Shown in pieces: positions 1 to 11,745 of a DNA stretch of 64,000 bases (the first letter of the stretch is position 1; each line of letters begins with the position of its first letter). The position numbers and the translations under genes are program-made. The notes under the pieces were generated by a model. It had not been told where the DNA came from. It worked only from the letters and a program-made list of their open reading frames with translations, and made no database searches. This DNA is from Paramacrobiotus metropolitanus (lineage: Eukaryota > Tardigrada > Eutardigrada > Parachela > Macrobiotidae), in assembly GCF_019649055.1 (NCBI RefSeq), contig NW_026570273.1, forward strand, positions 930,001-994,000, given 5' to 3'.

Positions 1-1301
1 AGGTCGTGCAATCAGCAGTTAGAAAGTGAGTCCCTTGGTGATGTGGGTGTTGCCGGTGAGCATAATACCATGAAAGTACAGTATTCTGTATTTATATGCA
101 TAAAGTGAGCAAAATATAAGAAAAATTGCGGTACTGTGAAGGTCAGCCCGGGCGACTTGCAAATGCAGTTAGTTGCCAATTCCAGTATTCGGGCGATGGT
201 CTAGTGCGCTTGTCGGCCAAACAACCCGCGTTACATCCATGCATTTTTACTGCACTGCTTTGTTTTTTATTTCTGATAGCGCCGTGATTTGTGTACTGAA
301 GTCTAAATCTGTTGATTCATCTGCGGTCCAGTCTACAGAGATTTATTCAGAGTTAATAAGCACTCAGTACGTACTCTGTACTTAGGTATGTAAACGGTGC
401 TGTGTAAAAATAACTCTTCGTCACTTTGATTGTAAATTTAGGTGGACGATTATCACGCAGGTAACTGTGTCCTTGCCTTTACGGTACAGTCTATTATTCC
501 ATTAGCTGGCTTTACTATAAATGGTAGTGCATACTACACTAATCGAGTTTCACGAGGTTAAGATTCTCGAAACAGTCATGCAATAAAACATATTGTTACA
601 AGTTTCATTCCGTAGTGGGACTGTTTGAATCTGGAAAAACGCTTACAAAATCCAGCATCCCATTGGAGGAGCTGGAGTACCGGTTCCTGCGCTCTCGTCA
701 CACCCCAGTGCGACCAGTTTAGCCGGACCGAGTACCCCAAAGACAGAATTACAATGGCTGCCAGTCGTCATCCGTGCTGGGAACAGCACAACGGAAAGTT
801 GCACACATCCACCCGATGCGATCCGTTTTCAGCACTGGATTTAGACTATTCTGGCAACTGGCAGCGAATAGGCAATGATCCCTTGTCGTCCCGGTCATAG
901 AATGCCATCGTCTTTAGTTAACAGATGTAAAAATGCCCGGTACAGGTGGACTGCTGTTGAATCATATAACCAGCAAAACTGTCAGTAATATCTGTACGAT
1001 TTCAAGAGCTGACCATTACAATTTTATGGCTCCGCATATTTAATTAAGCATTAAAATGGCAAAAATTAAAACCGAAAAATAGCAGTTTAGATGGCCACCG
1101 CAGAATTGCACTTATAAGAATATCTGAGCAGGGTGCACATTGCCTTAATTCCGCGATTTGCGAATTTTCTTCGTCGACCGCATTTGCATTATGCCTAAAG
1201 GAAAGGAAATCTGGATGTCAGTATTATGCAATAATTTTCGTCTACGGTTACTTTAGAAGAATTCAGAAGCTGCCAGTATTAAAAAATGTGGGCTTCGGAT
1301 T
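1..1301. other. intergenic, no gene recognised
   Basis: No convincing gene. A stop-interrupted stretch near 610-895 reads partly like protein in the frame after an AG at 612-613, but it carries an in-frame TAG and matches no family I know. The end of this stretch (about 1020-1300) resembles the flanks beyond the tail exons of the two other receptor copies (about 5030-5130 and 10250-10360), so it belongs to the duplicated block. Confidence 0.4.
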
Positions 1302-2796
1302 TCACGAACCTGATCTGGATCTGTCCGTTCCTTGAACACTGTAGGATGCTACGTTACTAACATTAGCTGTTCGGCCAAACGAAAAATTTCCAGCTGGCTC
1401 AATGCGAGCGGAGTGTCTGACCTGCGTCAGCAATCTTGCCCTACATCCGCTGATCAGGTTCCACAGCTGCTGCTGATAGTCAGTCAGAAGAAGAAAATAA
1501 ATCACCTAGACGAAGGTACACCAATAATTTGTAGTGCACTGAGATCCTCGATATAACACATGGTATTAACTAATCATGCAACTGAAGGTACGAGTACATC
1601 AGCTAAAATTTATCATCATCATTAAATAAAAAAGTGGGAAAACAAATTACCGAACTGGTTTTGGTTCACGTTCGTCTTTCTCTTTTCTACTTATTTATGC
1701 CTCTTATACCTCAGTTTCGCAAAGAACGGATAGTAAAGCTACTATTATTAGACGATAATCAATAATCCTTTTAGACTACTCTCCACAAGCGATTCTCGGG
1801 CTATACAAATATTTTGACTTTGAAATTACAGAAGTATTTCAGAGCGCGCGAAAACGAACGTCTGAATGGATATCTAGAAAGAGTTACGGACTGTTTTTGT
1901 TTGAGGGAATAAAACGTAAGCTTATGGCATACCGAAATCGATGCAAAGCCGGCAAGCCCCACAACGCGCAACGTTAGCTGCAGAAACGGCTCGGATAATA
2001 AGCGAGTAAACAGGAACGCGATGACCGGTCCCGGTAGAATGCAACTGCTATAGGAGACAAAGGCGGCAAAAAAGATATGCACGCTGCGATATCGCCGCTG
2101 TTGTCGCTGCAGCCGGGAGACATCATCATCCAAGGGACCACTGGCACCACAGCGTCGCCATACAATCACCAGGAAAACACACAGATAGCAGATGCACGAC
2201 AGTGCAATGGGTATGACAAAGGGGATAACAGTATACAGTCCGGACCACACCGGATTCTTGTAGACAATATTACATGATCGCCACACCGTCAGACGCTTCA
2301 CACTGCCCGCCAGCTGCGCCATCTGCATCCCAGCCAGTGTCAAACCAATAAGCGCCGGCAGAATGCTCATCGTACACAATACGGATTTCTTCGTCCATTT
2401 GGTGTACCAATGGGGATAACAGATGGCAATGAAGCGGTTAGCGGCAATCATACAGTCGGCCCAGTCGATCCATGTGGTTAAGCATACAAAGATACAGAAC
2501 GCCCAAGGACAAAACTGATCGCTTAATGGCATGGAGAACGGTGTTCCCTCGCTGGCTGTGGCCATCAGTGGTACGCCCAGTCCACATTGAAAGGTCACCG
2601 CCACGAGAAGACTAAGCAGCAGCGCTTTGGATTTAGAACGTACACGGGAAGTGAGGATACATGTTATAAGAAGCACACTGGCTATGGTTCCAATTATTAT
2701 GAACAACATCATAAAAACGTACCATATATGAATCTGTATACGGTACTCTATCCATACTGGAATTATGACAGACGTGTTGTTGGTTGCCTCGACCAT
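1302..2796 (-). CDS. rhodopsin-like seven-helix receptor (GPCR copy 1, two exons)
   Basis: Plasma-membrane receptor of the rhodopsin-like class; ligand unknown. Exon 1 is complement 2796-1933 and exon 2 complement 1505-1302, giving 355 residues. I chose the ATG at 2796, not the longer open frame from 3033, because the paralogue at 11741 starts at the same residue (MVEATNN versus MIEAANN) and the upstream part is not conserved. A glycosylation-type NNTS follows the start. Seven hydrophobic segments are visible. The DRY position reads NRF (in ANRFIAICYP). Cysteines at the head of TM3 (FCPWAF) and in loop 2 (RSCNIVY) would form the usual disulphide. Exon 1 ends FASIS before GTATGC; exon 2 opens VIYF in the NPxxY position, then DYQQQLW and a Ser/Arg-rich tail. 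The splice is phase 0, and the same junction is seen in copy 3. Confidence 0.82.
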
Positions 2797-4329
2797 AATA
2801 ATTACCGATGCTGTTTGGGCTGACTGGCTTGCTTGGTTTAAAAATGGCAGAAAGTACAGATTTTGAAATAAAGTGCAGAAAGTGTTGAAATAAAGGGCAA
2901 AAAATTTAGTTGCTTCAATTGTGTGTAAACGGAGACTGTAGCACTTTATAGGATAATTCCTGAGCTGAATAGACTGGCGGGAATTTTCCTGGCCCTTCGC
3001 CAATGCAGCGATGAACAAATCATCATTGCCCAAAAGGTTTATGGACGTAACTCCTAAATTGTATTGGAATCCGTAGCTCTGTCCTCCCTCACAATGGATC
3101 TCTTCAGTTCATATCAGTAAATAACCGCCATGACGTCCCGGGAGCGTTTACAAGGATAAACTGCATCGATTCAACTGAAAAGGCGGATTAAGCACTCGCT
3201 CGTGCATTATTATACATTTACAGAGATCATTGTTGCGGACGGAATAGTCGTTTGATGTTGAAGACAAATCAGTTGGCTTAAGCCGAACAGGTGGCACTCA
3301 GTTTATCAAAAAGATACCTGCATTCTATTATCATGGGCTGAATACGAATTCAGTTATACAAAGGCATATAATACATGGTCCCGAACTATTATTACTTTGC
3401 ATTTTCTATTCAGTATCGGCCGCAATTAAGTGAGCCAGTCAAATGTGCTCCGTTAAGGAAAACTACGGGCACTGAAAAGGAAGTAATATCAAAACCGTGA
3501 CAAAAACACACACGACATGCGACTGATAAAAGATACACGAAGGCCGTGCTCATAATGTGAAATCCAGCTATGATGAGAGATCCCAGGAAGTGATGAGTTG
3601 ACTCGTACATCGGAGCTAACGTGAGAAAGAGTAAATTTAGCGCACTAGTGAACATAACACCAGTGGCATGCCGAGTATAAGAAAGGATAGGTGCACAAAC
3701 CGGATGTCTGAAGGACTGCTAATGAGGTAATCTTTGTGCGGGTAACGAGGAGCGCTAGTAACTTACTTTACTGTAACATGAGAATAATTATTAATAGCAA
3801 CTGCTTGAAAAATGAGCTATCTGTTGCAGGCTGAAATTTCTGACTTCGCTCGACCAGCATATTCCGGCGACCCCGCAACCGTCGAGAGGTACGCGAATGT
3901 TAGTGAAGATGTCGAAACTAGCCATTGGCTACAGGCTACAGCGGTCAAGAAATTAAAATAAATGCAATTAAGTTTCACGAATAGCAAGTGGACTACCTTT
4001 TTCTATGACGTCAAATATCGTTTCCGTATAGTTATTATGAATAGTTAACTGCACATCCTTTGAATTCCATTTGACCATACCCGTTCCTTGAAGCATCGGA
4101 CTTCCTTAGAAAAATTGGCAGGATAGAAATCATTGAGAGGCAAAAACAATGAATAGCCGGGACTATGCTTGTAAATGCACCGTACACGGTGAGCTGTCGC
4201 GCTGTCCCAATTTAGGAAATCCAGGTTATCCAAGTTAAGTAATCCAAATTAGATAATCCAAGTTTGAAAAATCCTAGTCCAAATTTGAGTAATCCAAATC
4301 CGAATCCAAAGTTTAGCGCGGGCCGCGAT
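2797..4329. other. intergenic spacer, no gene recognised
   Basis: Spacer upstream of receptor copy 1. Around 3230-3360 it resembles 6640-6740, which lies upstream of receptor copy 2, so the duplicated block extends into the 5' flank. A minus-strand open frame at 3655-3410 (81 codons, hydrophobic) and another at 4233-4045 are seen, but neither has a recognisable family. Near 4220-4310 there are short imperfect repeats of a TAATCCAA type motif. Confidence 0.35.
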
Positions 4330-4690
4330 TGTCTCGGTGTCTGTTCGTAGAAACCAGATATCCACAAGAACAATCATTTTTGTAGTAGGAACTAATACAT
4401 CTATCCAATGTATCCAAAAGTATGACAGATTGGTCTGGTGCGTATTCGGGCTATCTCAATGGTATGTTCTTCAAGATGTCTTGAGTGATTTCCTCAAACC
4501 GCTCGCAACAAGAATTAGCCCGTGAAATGGCGTGTTTTTGCGGTATTCCTGCTAACCTCAGCGCTGAGCACTGTATGCTAGCGTGTACCCAGTGGTACTG
4601 AGTGCGACATTTGTCAGCCGACAGAAACTGGTTCGAGAAGGTGGATACCGATAAATATACCCGTTGATTAAAAATCACTGTTACCATCAC
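4330..4690 (-). pseudogene. remnant of LRR-like ectodomain gene
   Basis: The minus-strand frame 4690-4451 aligns with the N-terminal part of the intact gene at 13814-14909: both carry a RVYLS..FSNQFLS segment, a CRTQY motif a few residues on, and a TQDILKN motif after a similar spacing. The DNA match continues to about 4330 (shared GGAACTAA(C/T)ACATC stretch). The central part has lost the conserved WGSHNY-type Cys region and the C-terminal half cannot be followed, so this is a decayed duplicate. It sits between receptor copies 1 and 2, matching the LRR gene's place near receptor copy 3. Confidence 0.6.
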
Positions 4691-4839
4691 CAGATGATAC
4701 CGTGCAATGAATGGCTATGAATACACCAGCACGACTGGTGGCCAGCAGAATCGGAGCAGACAGATCCATTGCAAAAATGGTTGGAAACCGGTTAGTCGGC
4801 CCGTCGTTCCAAAATACGAAAATACATGTATACAGCAAA

Positions 4840-6210
4840 CGTATTCAAGGAACATCGTGCAGCAAAACACTTCCACCGCGCATGCTTGTAAAGCAAGTAG
4901 ATGGTATGAGCGCAAAAGCTAAGCCAAGTCTGAGCTTTTGCAATATCTATTAAGACGAAGCATTTCGTTTTTAATCCCGCATTGTACAATCCGCCATATC
5001 CGCCATATGTATATGTGAGCCTGACTACTTTAGTTCCGCGGTTCGCGATTTCTTTTCACCGTTTGCATTTGCACTGCATCTGAAAAAATCTAGGCTGTTC
5101 AACAATGATATTTCCTTTGACGTTCAGTCTCAAAGCGGCTCCAAAACAGTTGTTACAGAAAATGTTGGCTTATTGGTGCACGAACCTGATCTGGATTTGT
5201 CGGTTCCTTGGACACTGTAGGATGCTACATTTGCTGTGCGGCCGAACGAAGAATCTCTTGCTGGATCGACGCGAACGGTGGGCTTGAACTGCGATAGAAT
5301 TTTTGCTTTAAGTCTTCTACTCAGCTTCAAAAGTTGCTGTTGATAATCAGTTCGAAGCAGAAAATAAATAACCTAAGAAAGGTCAACTGTAGAAACGGCT
5401 CAGACAATAACCGTGTAAATAAGAACGCGATGACGCGGCCTGGCAGAATACAGCTGGTGTGCGAGACGAAAGCGGCAAAAAAGGTGTACATAGTCCGATA
5501 TCGCCGTCGCTGTCGATTTAGCCTTCTGACATTATCATCTAATGGAGCACTGGCTCCGCATCGACGTCCCATAATCGCAGACAGCACAAACGCGACACTC
5601 CGATGGGTATGACAAAGGGGATAATCGTATACAATCCGGACCACAGCGGACTCTTGTAAATTATATTGCGGGATCGCCACACGGTTAGACGTTTTACACT
5701 GCCGCCTGCCGGCCAACTGCTCCAGCTGTATCGCGCCCAGTGTCGAACCAATCAACGCCGGCAGATTGCTCATGGTGTACAACGCAGATTTCTTCGTCCA
5801 CGTGTTATATAAATGGGGATAGCAGATGGCAATAAAGCGGTTAAGAGCGACCATGGTGTCGGCCCAGTCGATCCCTGTGGTCAAACCCAAGAAGATTGAA
5901 AATGCCCACGAACGAAACTGATCACTAATTGGTCGGGTGAACGGTGTCCCTTCGCTGGCGGTCGCCATCAGTGGGACGCCCAGTCCGCATTCTAAGGTCG
6001 CCGGCACCAGGAGACTGAGTAGCAGTACTTTGGATTTGGAGTGTGCGCGGGAAGCTTAAGTGAGGATGCATATTATCACAAGCACACTGGATGTTGTTGA
6101 TTATAATAAAGAACATCATAAAGAAATACCATATTTGAAGCTGGGCACGGTATTGAAACCAGACTGGAGCTTCGGCGGCGGACGAGTTGTTGGGTGCCTC
6201 AATCATAATG
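4840..6210. repeat. segmental duplication block (copy B of receptor block)
   Basis: Contains receptor copy 2 and its 3' flank. The flank (4840-5130) matches 10060-10360 over CAGCAAAACAC, GTAAAGCAAGTAG-type and TTCCGCGGTTCGCGA stretches. Similarity to the block around 1150-2800 is also visible. The duplication unit therefore includes the receptor, its tail exon and several hundred bases beyond it. Confidence 0.65.
5130..6206 (-). pseudogene. seven-helix receptor pseudogene (GPCR copy 2)
   Basis: Paralogue of the 1302-2796 receptor. It starts at 6206 with MIEAPNNSS and follows the family through TM1, after which the frame is lost near 6100. A short insertion creates a TAA just after the CILT segment of TM1. 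The frame recovers from about 6050 (GLGVPLMA, then LNRFIAICYPH), shifts again near 5715 (where VKRLTVWRS is in another frame) and near 5590. After the FLQLT segment, which should begin TM7, the rest of exon 1 and almost all the intron are missing: the coding sequence runs straight into the CTTTCTTAG splice acceptor and the tail exon (VIYFLL, DYQQQLL, then a Ser/Arg-rich tail to 5130). Clearly non-functional; several lesions are not homopolymer changes. Confidence 0.8.
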
Positions 6211-6850
6211 ATAACAAACGATTATTGCCGTGATTTCTTTGTATAGGATTCGTCGGTCTTCAACGAATGCACATGAATTTCTTGGAACGGCCTTTACTGA
6301 ATCCGAAGCGGAGATTAGTTATTTTAGCAGTGCAACAATATATTACGCAACAATATTCTGAAAGACTGGCGCTAAGCATACGAGAACAAAATTTGCAGCA
6401 TACGAAAAAAATTTGCAGCAGCCGTTTCAACAAAATGAAATTGCGGGAATGTTTCTGGATGTTCACGAAATTCGTGGCGTTATCCTCTCTAACGCAACCT
6501 TTTCAGTAAGTACTTCTAAGTCCAATAGGCTATTCTAGATTGCAGATTAGGGCGTATGGGAAGCTTTAAGCCAGTGGATGAGATTATGCGCCCGTCAAAG
6601 GAGTTTGAAACTCATTGGGCCGGTGAGCTTTGTGGACAAACAATTGTGAATAGCCGTTTAATGTTGAGAACTAGATAAAACAAATCGGCTTAGCCGAATA
6701 GAAAAGCGTTTTTACAAGAATAACTGACAGCATTCAATGGGCAACAAGATTATTTTATGGATCAAGATTGTATAATGATCACTTGTATCATCCTGATGAC
6801 TTCGCATTTCAATTCAGAATTTCAGGATCTGTGGTAATCCAGTAAATCGG
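6207..6850. other. intergenic spacer upstream of receptor copy 2
   Basis: No gene recognised. The part near 6640-6740 resembles 3230-3360, the 5' flank of receptor copy 1, which supports a shared duplication. Two direct copies of a ATACG(A)AAAAAAATTTGCAGCA type motif lie at about 6385-6425. Confidence 0.35.
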
Positions 6851-7381
6851 TCACGTGTGGCTCACCGTCAGTTCATCGAGCGCTTCAAGCGCCGAACGAG
6901 TGTAATTTGCGCGTACCAAATCTGAAAATGCACCGCTAAAACCATTTACGAAATAATGTTTATCAAAGTAATTTTTTAAATATTGTGCGTGACCGAGGCG
7001 AGCGATGTGACCGACAAAATCCCGTTCTCTTGGACATAGGGACCCTCGCTTCGCTTCGGAATCGGTCGGCAATAACGGTTGTGATTCTGGGTGGATTCTT
7101 TAGATTTAAGGCTCGTTGTCACGACTGGTGTTTCTTATCATGAATCATGGCAACGGCATTCCGAGAAATATTGTCGCAATGTGAATTATGAAGTCTTTTA
7201 CACAAAACTGAATAATGACCAGCAGCCTATAACATGACAAACCTTCAATTTTTCCTGTACGAGTATCGAAGGTGAAACAATGAGTGAAGCCAACGTAGTG
7301 ATCGTACACGAATCTCCGACGTTGTCTGACAAATAAGGTTTCCGCCGTTATCAATGGGAATTTTGCGGGATGCCGTACCAC
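6851..7381 (-). CDS. candidate exons of an unrecognised minus-strand gene
   Basis: Two minus-strand open stretches read like coding sequence. The stretch 7381-7145 contains FTHCFTFDTRTGK, faintly like the CFTF segment of DEG/ENaC channel ectodomains, but too short to assign. The stretch 7072-6860 (RDFVGHIARLGHAQYL, then NYTRSALEALDELT) ends at a good GTGAGC donor at about 6860. How the two join, and where start and end are, cannot be read from this sequence. They could be two exons of one gene or fragments of a decayed one. Confidence 0.25.
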
Positions 7382-7504
7382 AAATCTGATAAATGATTAC
7401 TGATTCGTCTTTAAGAAAAAGGATACTTCTATACTTCTACACAATACAGTACATGCACACTTATTTATAATTTTTGCCTTTGGTAAACGGAACCAGCAAA
7501 ATGT

Positions 7505-7690
7505 ATGCATTACAAGTTGAATTTTGCCTTCCGCTTTGAATTTTATGCTGTTGTCTTCTGCGTCATACCAGAATCCTTCGGAATGGCCTCGGGTCGACGC
7601 TTACCCAGCAAACAACCACCGCGTTCCCACCCGTCGATGTCTTCTCGTTTCTTTAAGGTGATAAGAAATCTTATAGACTATCTTGGCTAA
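7505..7690 (+). pseudogene. remnant of CD20/MS4A-like four-helix gene
   Basis: About 45 residues match the second hydrophobic region of the CD20-like copies at 12401-12939 and 16427-16968: FEFYAVVFCVIPESFGMASGR lines up with FYAGIFCILTGSFGIAAGR and FYAGVLCITTGTFGIAAGR. The first exon, the loop and the last helices cannot be found. The remnant lies between receptor copies 2 and 3, on plus, which mirrors the position of the other CD20-like copies relative to the receptors. Confidence 0.6.
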
Positions 7691-7753
7691 CATCCCTGAT
7701 TGAATGTTCATCCAGGAGGTGGCTTCTCTGTCTAAGCCTTTCGCCGGCAGTGA

Positions 7754-9565
7754 TTATACCAGCGCAAACGTTACAGACGTTGCACCAGCACTGATGGAAG
7801 AACTATCTTCCTTCCGATCAATGGGAGAATTTTCTTCCTTTTCGGAAACCGGAGCCCGCACCCAGCAGTATGTTGCCATCGGCGGAACCAATGCATCCTC
7901 CGGAAAATGCTTTCTCCAAAGGCCACCCTCACTGACGTGTTCCCCGATGGAGACAATGACCCGGATGTTAAATGAAATGCAGCAACCGTTCTACAAACAC
8001 TCTGTACGCATCTCAAATCACAATTAACGAGTTTTGTTGTTTGTATGCGAATAATTTTGACAAATACCATCAGCGCTGGCATTTTTCATGGGTACCGACT
8101 AATGGCTTCTGCTTTAATAAAAGGTGCATTTACGTCCATATTAGTGCTGTAACTGCCGTTGTACAAAAAGTCAGGAACATTAAACTGATTAAAGTACTGT
8201 AAGTAAGTTGCATGGCAAATTAGTTGAGTAAAAGGACGGCAGATACTATGAAAATAAATTGATGTTTACCAGGAAAGTGCATCGACGTAAATATACAGAT
8301 CGGTGGCAATGAAATAATAGTAAACTAACGAAAGCACGAAACCAAACAGGCAGAAGAATGAGCCCCCCGCAACGCAGCGGCCGCAATCGCAGCACTTCCC
8401 CAAAGCGAAAATCGCCGAACCCACGATCTGGGATACGCCACACAATACTAAGGCGACCGATATTCCCCACAGATGTGACGCCTTCTTCCAACCGGTAATG
8501 CGTAAACACTTTTGCGGGATCAATTTGCTGCGATACTCTTCTACGATTTAAAAAAAAAACCGACTCAGTCTTGCAACCTTTAAGTGCCGAGCGAAGCGTG
8601 CAATAATAAAACAGTACTGTCAATCAAGCTAGGGTTACGGAAATTAGCCAATTGCAGGATAACAGATGAAATGTACCTCAGCGTAATTACTGGTCCGATT
8701 TTTGTTGGTTCATTAACCACTATATATATAAGCATCAAGTTTGCGCGCAGAACATCGCAAATGACATTGTAACTGACCCTTTTCGCAAACCACGGCAAAG
8801 CAGAGCTTGCGCAGAACAGTCGCCGGGCGATCCTTGACGTACAGAGTGTCAGTGTCATCCATTCCCTGCGCTGAGTCAAGCCACATGAATACATCATCCT
8901 GTTTGACAGGAGCTCGCATGCTGACATTTCCAGCAGTAATCCGACCGCTGGCGTTCGGCTTACCTAAAGATTTATGCAAAGCTGGAAAAATTAAGAATTA
9001 TTAATGTAAAGCAATGCATACAACCACATTTTATGCTACTTTTGCCGTTTTAGCAAAGCGGAAAATCCCAGGTATACAGTAAGCTGATAAAGTTAACGTC
9101 CACACCACAGGATTTCTTAAAGAGGAAATAGTAATAGGTCACATTATCACTCAGGTAAAGGCAACGCAAGCATGGAGAAAATGAACAATGCGCATGTCAT
9201 CTGCTATTCGTTCAACTAAACGTACAATGTCTGGCTTGATAATTCAGTCCCCAGCTTCCCATTGCAATGGCGGCTACAATATTAAGGATCACCAGGAAAC
9301 AACAGGCCCAGGCACAGCATTTAGCGGCACAGGAACGTTTTCGTGCGTTAGATCGTACGTACCGAGTTATCGCAACCTGCAAAAAATTTGGATCACTGTT
9401 CTCTTGGTTCCTCCGATTCCCAAATATGCTGCGGGCTTTTCGGTGTCCACTTTCCTGCAGTTTGGAAGCGAGGTTTTTAATCGCATTCCATATAGCGCCA
9501 CCTTCATGCGCATCTTCTGATTTCGGCTTTTGTCGTGTGACACTGTTAATTGCTAAAGAAGGCAT
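7754..9565 (-). CDS. multi-pass membrane protein of unknown family (four-exon model)
   Basis: I do not recognise the family. Model: exon 1 complement 9565-9226, exon 2 8981-8778, exon 3 8540 to about 8287, exon 4 7990-7754. Exon 1 gives a hydrophilic N-terminus and one helix (CCAWACCFLVILNIVAAIAM). Exon 2 is hydrophilic (KQDDVFMWLDSAQGMDD). Exon 3 holds two helices (WGISVALVLCGVSQIVGS and FFCLFGFVLSLVYYYF) with a CCDCGRC cluster between them. Exon 4 is a charged tail ending TFALV. Phases agree at the first two junctions (1/1 with GTACGT and GTCAGT donors; the acceptor before exon 3 follows a T-run). The exon 3 to 4 junction is weak: phase 0 needs a GTCGAT donor, while the better-looking GTAAAC donor at about 8273 would create a stop. 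About 340 residues in all. Confidence 0.45.
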
Positions 9566-10361
9566 TCCTGTATCCCATATCAAACACGACGGAAGCTGCT
9601 TTCCTGCTAAACCTGATAATAATTATCTCAACCATGTAGAAGATACTCCAAACAGTGGAACGGCTCGGCTGTTCCAGCGATGCCGACACCGGTTGAGCGA
9701 CAGCGTTACGTTCTCATTGCGGAATGATCGATAGCACTCATGGTGTGCCGCAGGAAATTCCGAATCCCTTTGCAGCTGTCGATATTCAAACAAATGTATG
9801 AAACGTGCTCTGGTTGTAGATTTTGCTGCGTTCGCTATATTTTTGTAACGTGAGAATCGATTTCCTCCACTACAGATCCGATTTTCCCTAGAAGGATCAT
9901 GCTTTTTTGAAGTTTTTTCTGATGCGAAGTATTTGTGATCGCGCAAATGTCCTTGTTCAGGCCAAAGCAACGAAGCTATAATTCCGGACGTGTTGCTATG
10001 ATCTTACTTTAGTTTCTTTTTGCAACCCTAGCGAGCTACCACGGGTAGCGTATCGAAGTATTCAGGGGCACTGTGCAGCAAAACACATTCACAGCTAGTA
10101 AGTAAATGTTTGCAAAGCAAGTAGTGGGTCTGAGCGCTTAAGCCCTTGTTTCCGCAATAGCTAATAATAAAACGAAGCATGTCGCTTTTTTATTCCTGCA
10201 TAGTACAATTCGCTGCTTCTGTATGTATAAGTGGTGTTGATGCCCACTGCTTTGGTTCCGCGGTTCGCGAGCTGTTTTCACAGTACCCATTTGCAATGCA
10301 TCTGAAAAATGACCAGGCTATTAGTAAAGATACTTTGTTTTGACGCTCAGTATCAAAACGA
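9566..10361. other. intergenic; 3' flank of receptor copy 3 from ~10040
   Basis: 9566-10040 shows no supported gene; a minus-strand open frame at 9970-9623 has no recognisable family and lies just upstream of the membrane-protein model, so it may include its promoter or 5' exon. From about 10040 the sequence matches 4840-5130 and is part of the receptor duplication block. Confidence 0.35.
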
Positions 10362-11745
10362 CTAAGAACACTGAACAGTTATTATTAAGAATGTGCACGA
10401 ACCTGATCTGGATCTTCCAGTTCTTTGAGCACTACAGGATGCTACATTTGCTGTGCGGTCAAACGAAGAATTTTTCGCTGGATCGACGCGAGCAATGGGT
10501 CTGATTTGCGCTATAACGTTTGCTTTGAGCCTTCTACTCGCTTCCAAAGCTGTTGTTGATAATCACTTCGAAGCATGAAATAAATAACCTAAACAAAGTC
10601 AAGCACAATTCCTGCATTTCCTTTTCGCCTGTTTACAGCTTCTACCGCAAAAGCAAATACCTACCGATATTGTTCTATGCTCACTCGACGCGAGCAAACT
10701 TCGAAGACTCAATGTGATGCATTTTACGCATTAAAAGCTGTTCTGAGAAAACGTTGAAAAGCCGGTTCTATAATGGACGGCTTTATTTTCAAAAGTTTTT
10801 TACTGATCTTACGGTTTGCCGGAAACAAATTATAATATCCCAACTTGTTGCGAAAGCCTAAGTATAGGACATACCGAAATCGAAGCAAAGCCAGCGAGTC
10901 CCACGACGCGCAACGTTAGCTGTAGAAACTGCTCTGATAACAACCGTGGAATTAAAAACGCGATGACGGGTCCCGGCAGAATGCAGCTGCTATAGGAGAC
11001 GAAGGCGGCAAAAAAGATGTACACGCTCTGATATCGCCGTCGTTGTCGGTTTATTCTCCGGACATCGTCATCCAGTGGCGCATCGATTCCACATCGGCGC
11101 CACACAATCACCAGGAAAACACTCTGATAGCAAAGACACGACCCTGCTATGGGTACGACGAAGGGGACAATCGTATACAATCCGGACCACACCGGATTCT
11201 TGTAGATAATATTACAGGATCACCACACCGTCAGACGCTTTACAACGCCCGCTAACTGTGCCATCTGCATCCCAGCCAGTGTCAAACCAATCAACGCCGG
11301 AAGAATGCTCATTGTATACAAAACGGATTTCGTCGTCCATGTTTTATACAAATGGGGATAACAGATGGTAATGAAGCGGTTAACAGCAATCATACAATCG
11401 GCCCAATCGATCCACGTGGTCAAACACAAGAAGATGCAAAACGCCCAAGGACAGAATCGATCGCTGATGGGTCGGTTGAACGGTGTCCCCTCGCTGACTG
11501 TCGCCATCAACGGAACGCCCAGTGCACACTGAAAGGTTATGGCAACAAGGAGGCTGAACAGAAGCGCTTTGGATTTGGAGCGTATTCGTGAAGTGAGGAC
11601 GCATATTATGAGGAGTCCACTGGATAATGTCCCGATTATGACGAAGAACATCATGAAAATGTACCATATTTGGATCTGCACACGGTATTGTACCCAGACT
11701 GGGCTTGCGATGACGGACGTGTTGTTGGCTGCCTCGATCATATTA
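10040..11745. repeat. segmental duplication block (copy C of receptor block)
   Basis: Contains receptor copy 3 and its 3' flank, similar to 4840-6210. Shared landmarks are the TTCCGCGGTTCGCGA stretch (5035 and 10257) and the tail exon. The intron (10874-10589) is kept here but deleted in copy B. Confidence 0.65.
10362..11741 (-). pseudogene. seven-helix receptor pseudogene (GPCR copy 3)
   Basis: Closest copy to the intact receptor. ATG at 11741 (MIEAANNTS), exon 1 to 10875 (ending ASIS before GTATGT), acceptor TTTAG then exon 2 from 10588 (VIYFML, DYQQQLW). Two lesions. First, after VKRLTVW the Arg codon CGA of copy 1 is TGA here (11222-11220), a single C-to-T change in loop 2; the frame continues cleanly beyond it from NIIYKNPVW. 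Second, one base is missing in the tail exon around 10548 relative to copy 2, so the conserved RVDPAKNSS tail is in another frame. Everything else, including NRFITICYPH, is preserved, so the loss looks recent. If the TGA were an assembly error or read through, only the tail would be altered. Confidence 0.78.

Noticed and set aside
1801-3033. Single-exon 410-codon receptor starting at 3033 and ending at 1801
   Set aside because: The N-terminal 79 codons and the residues after ASIS are not conserved in paralogues; a start at 2796 and a spliced tail exon fit better.
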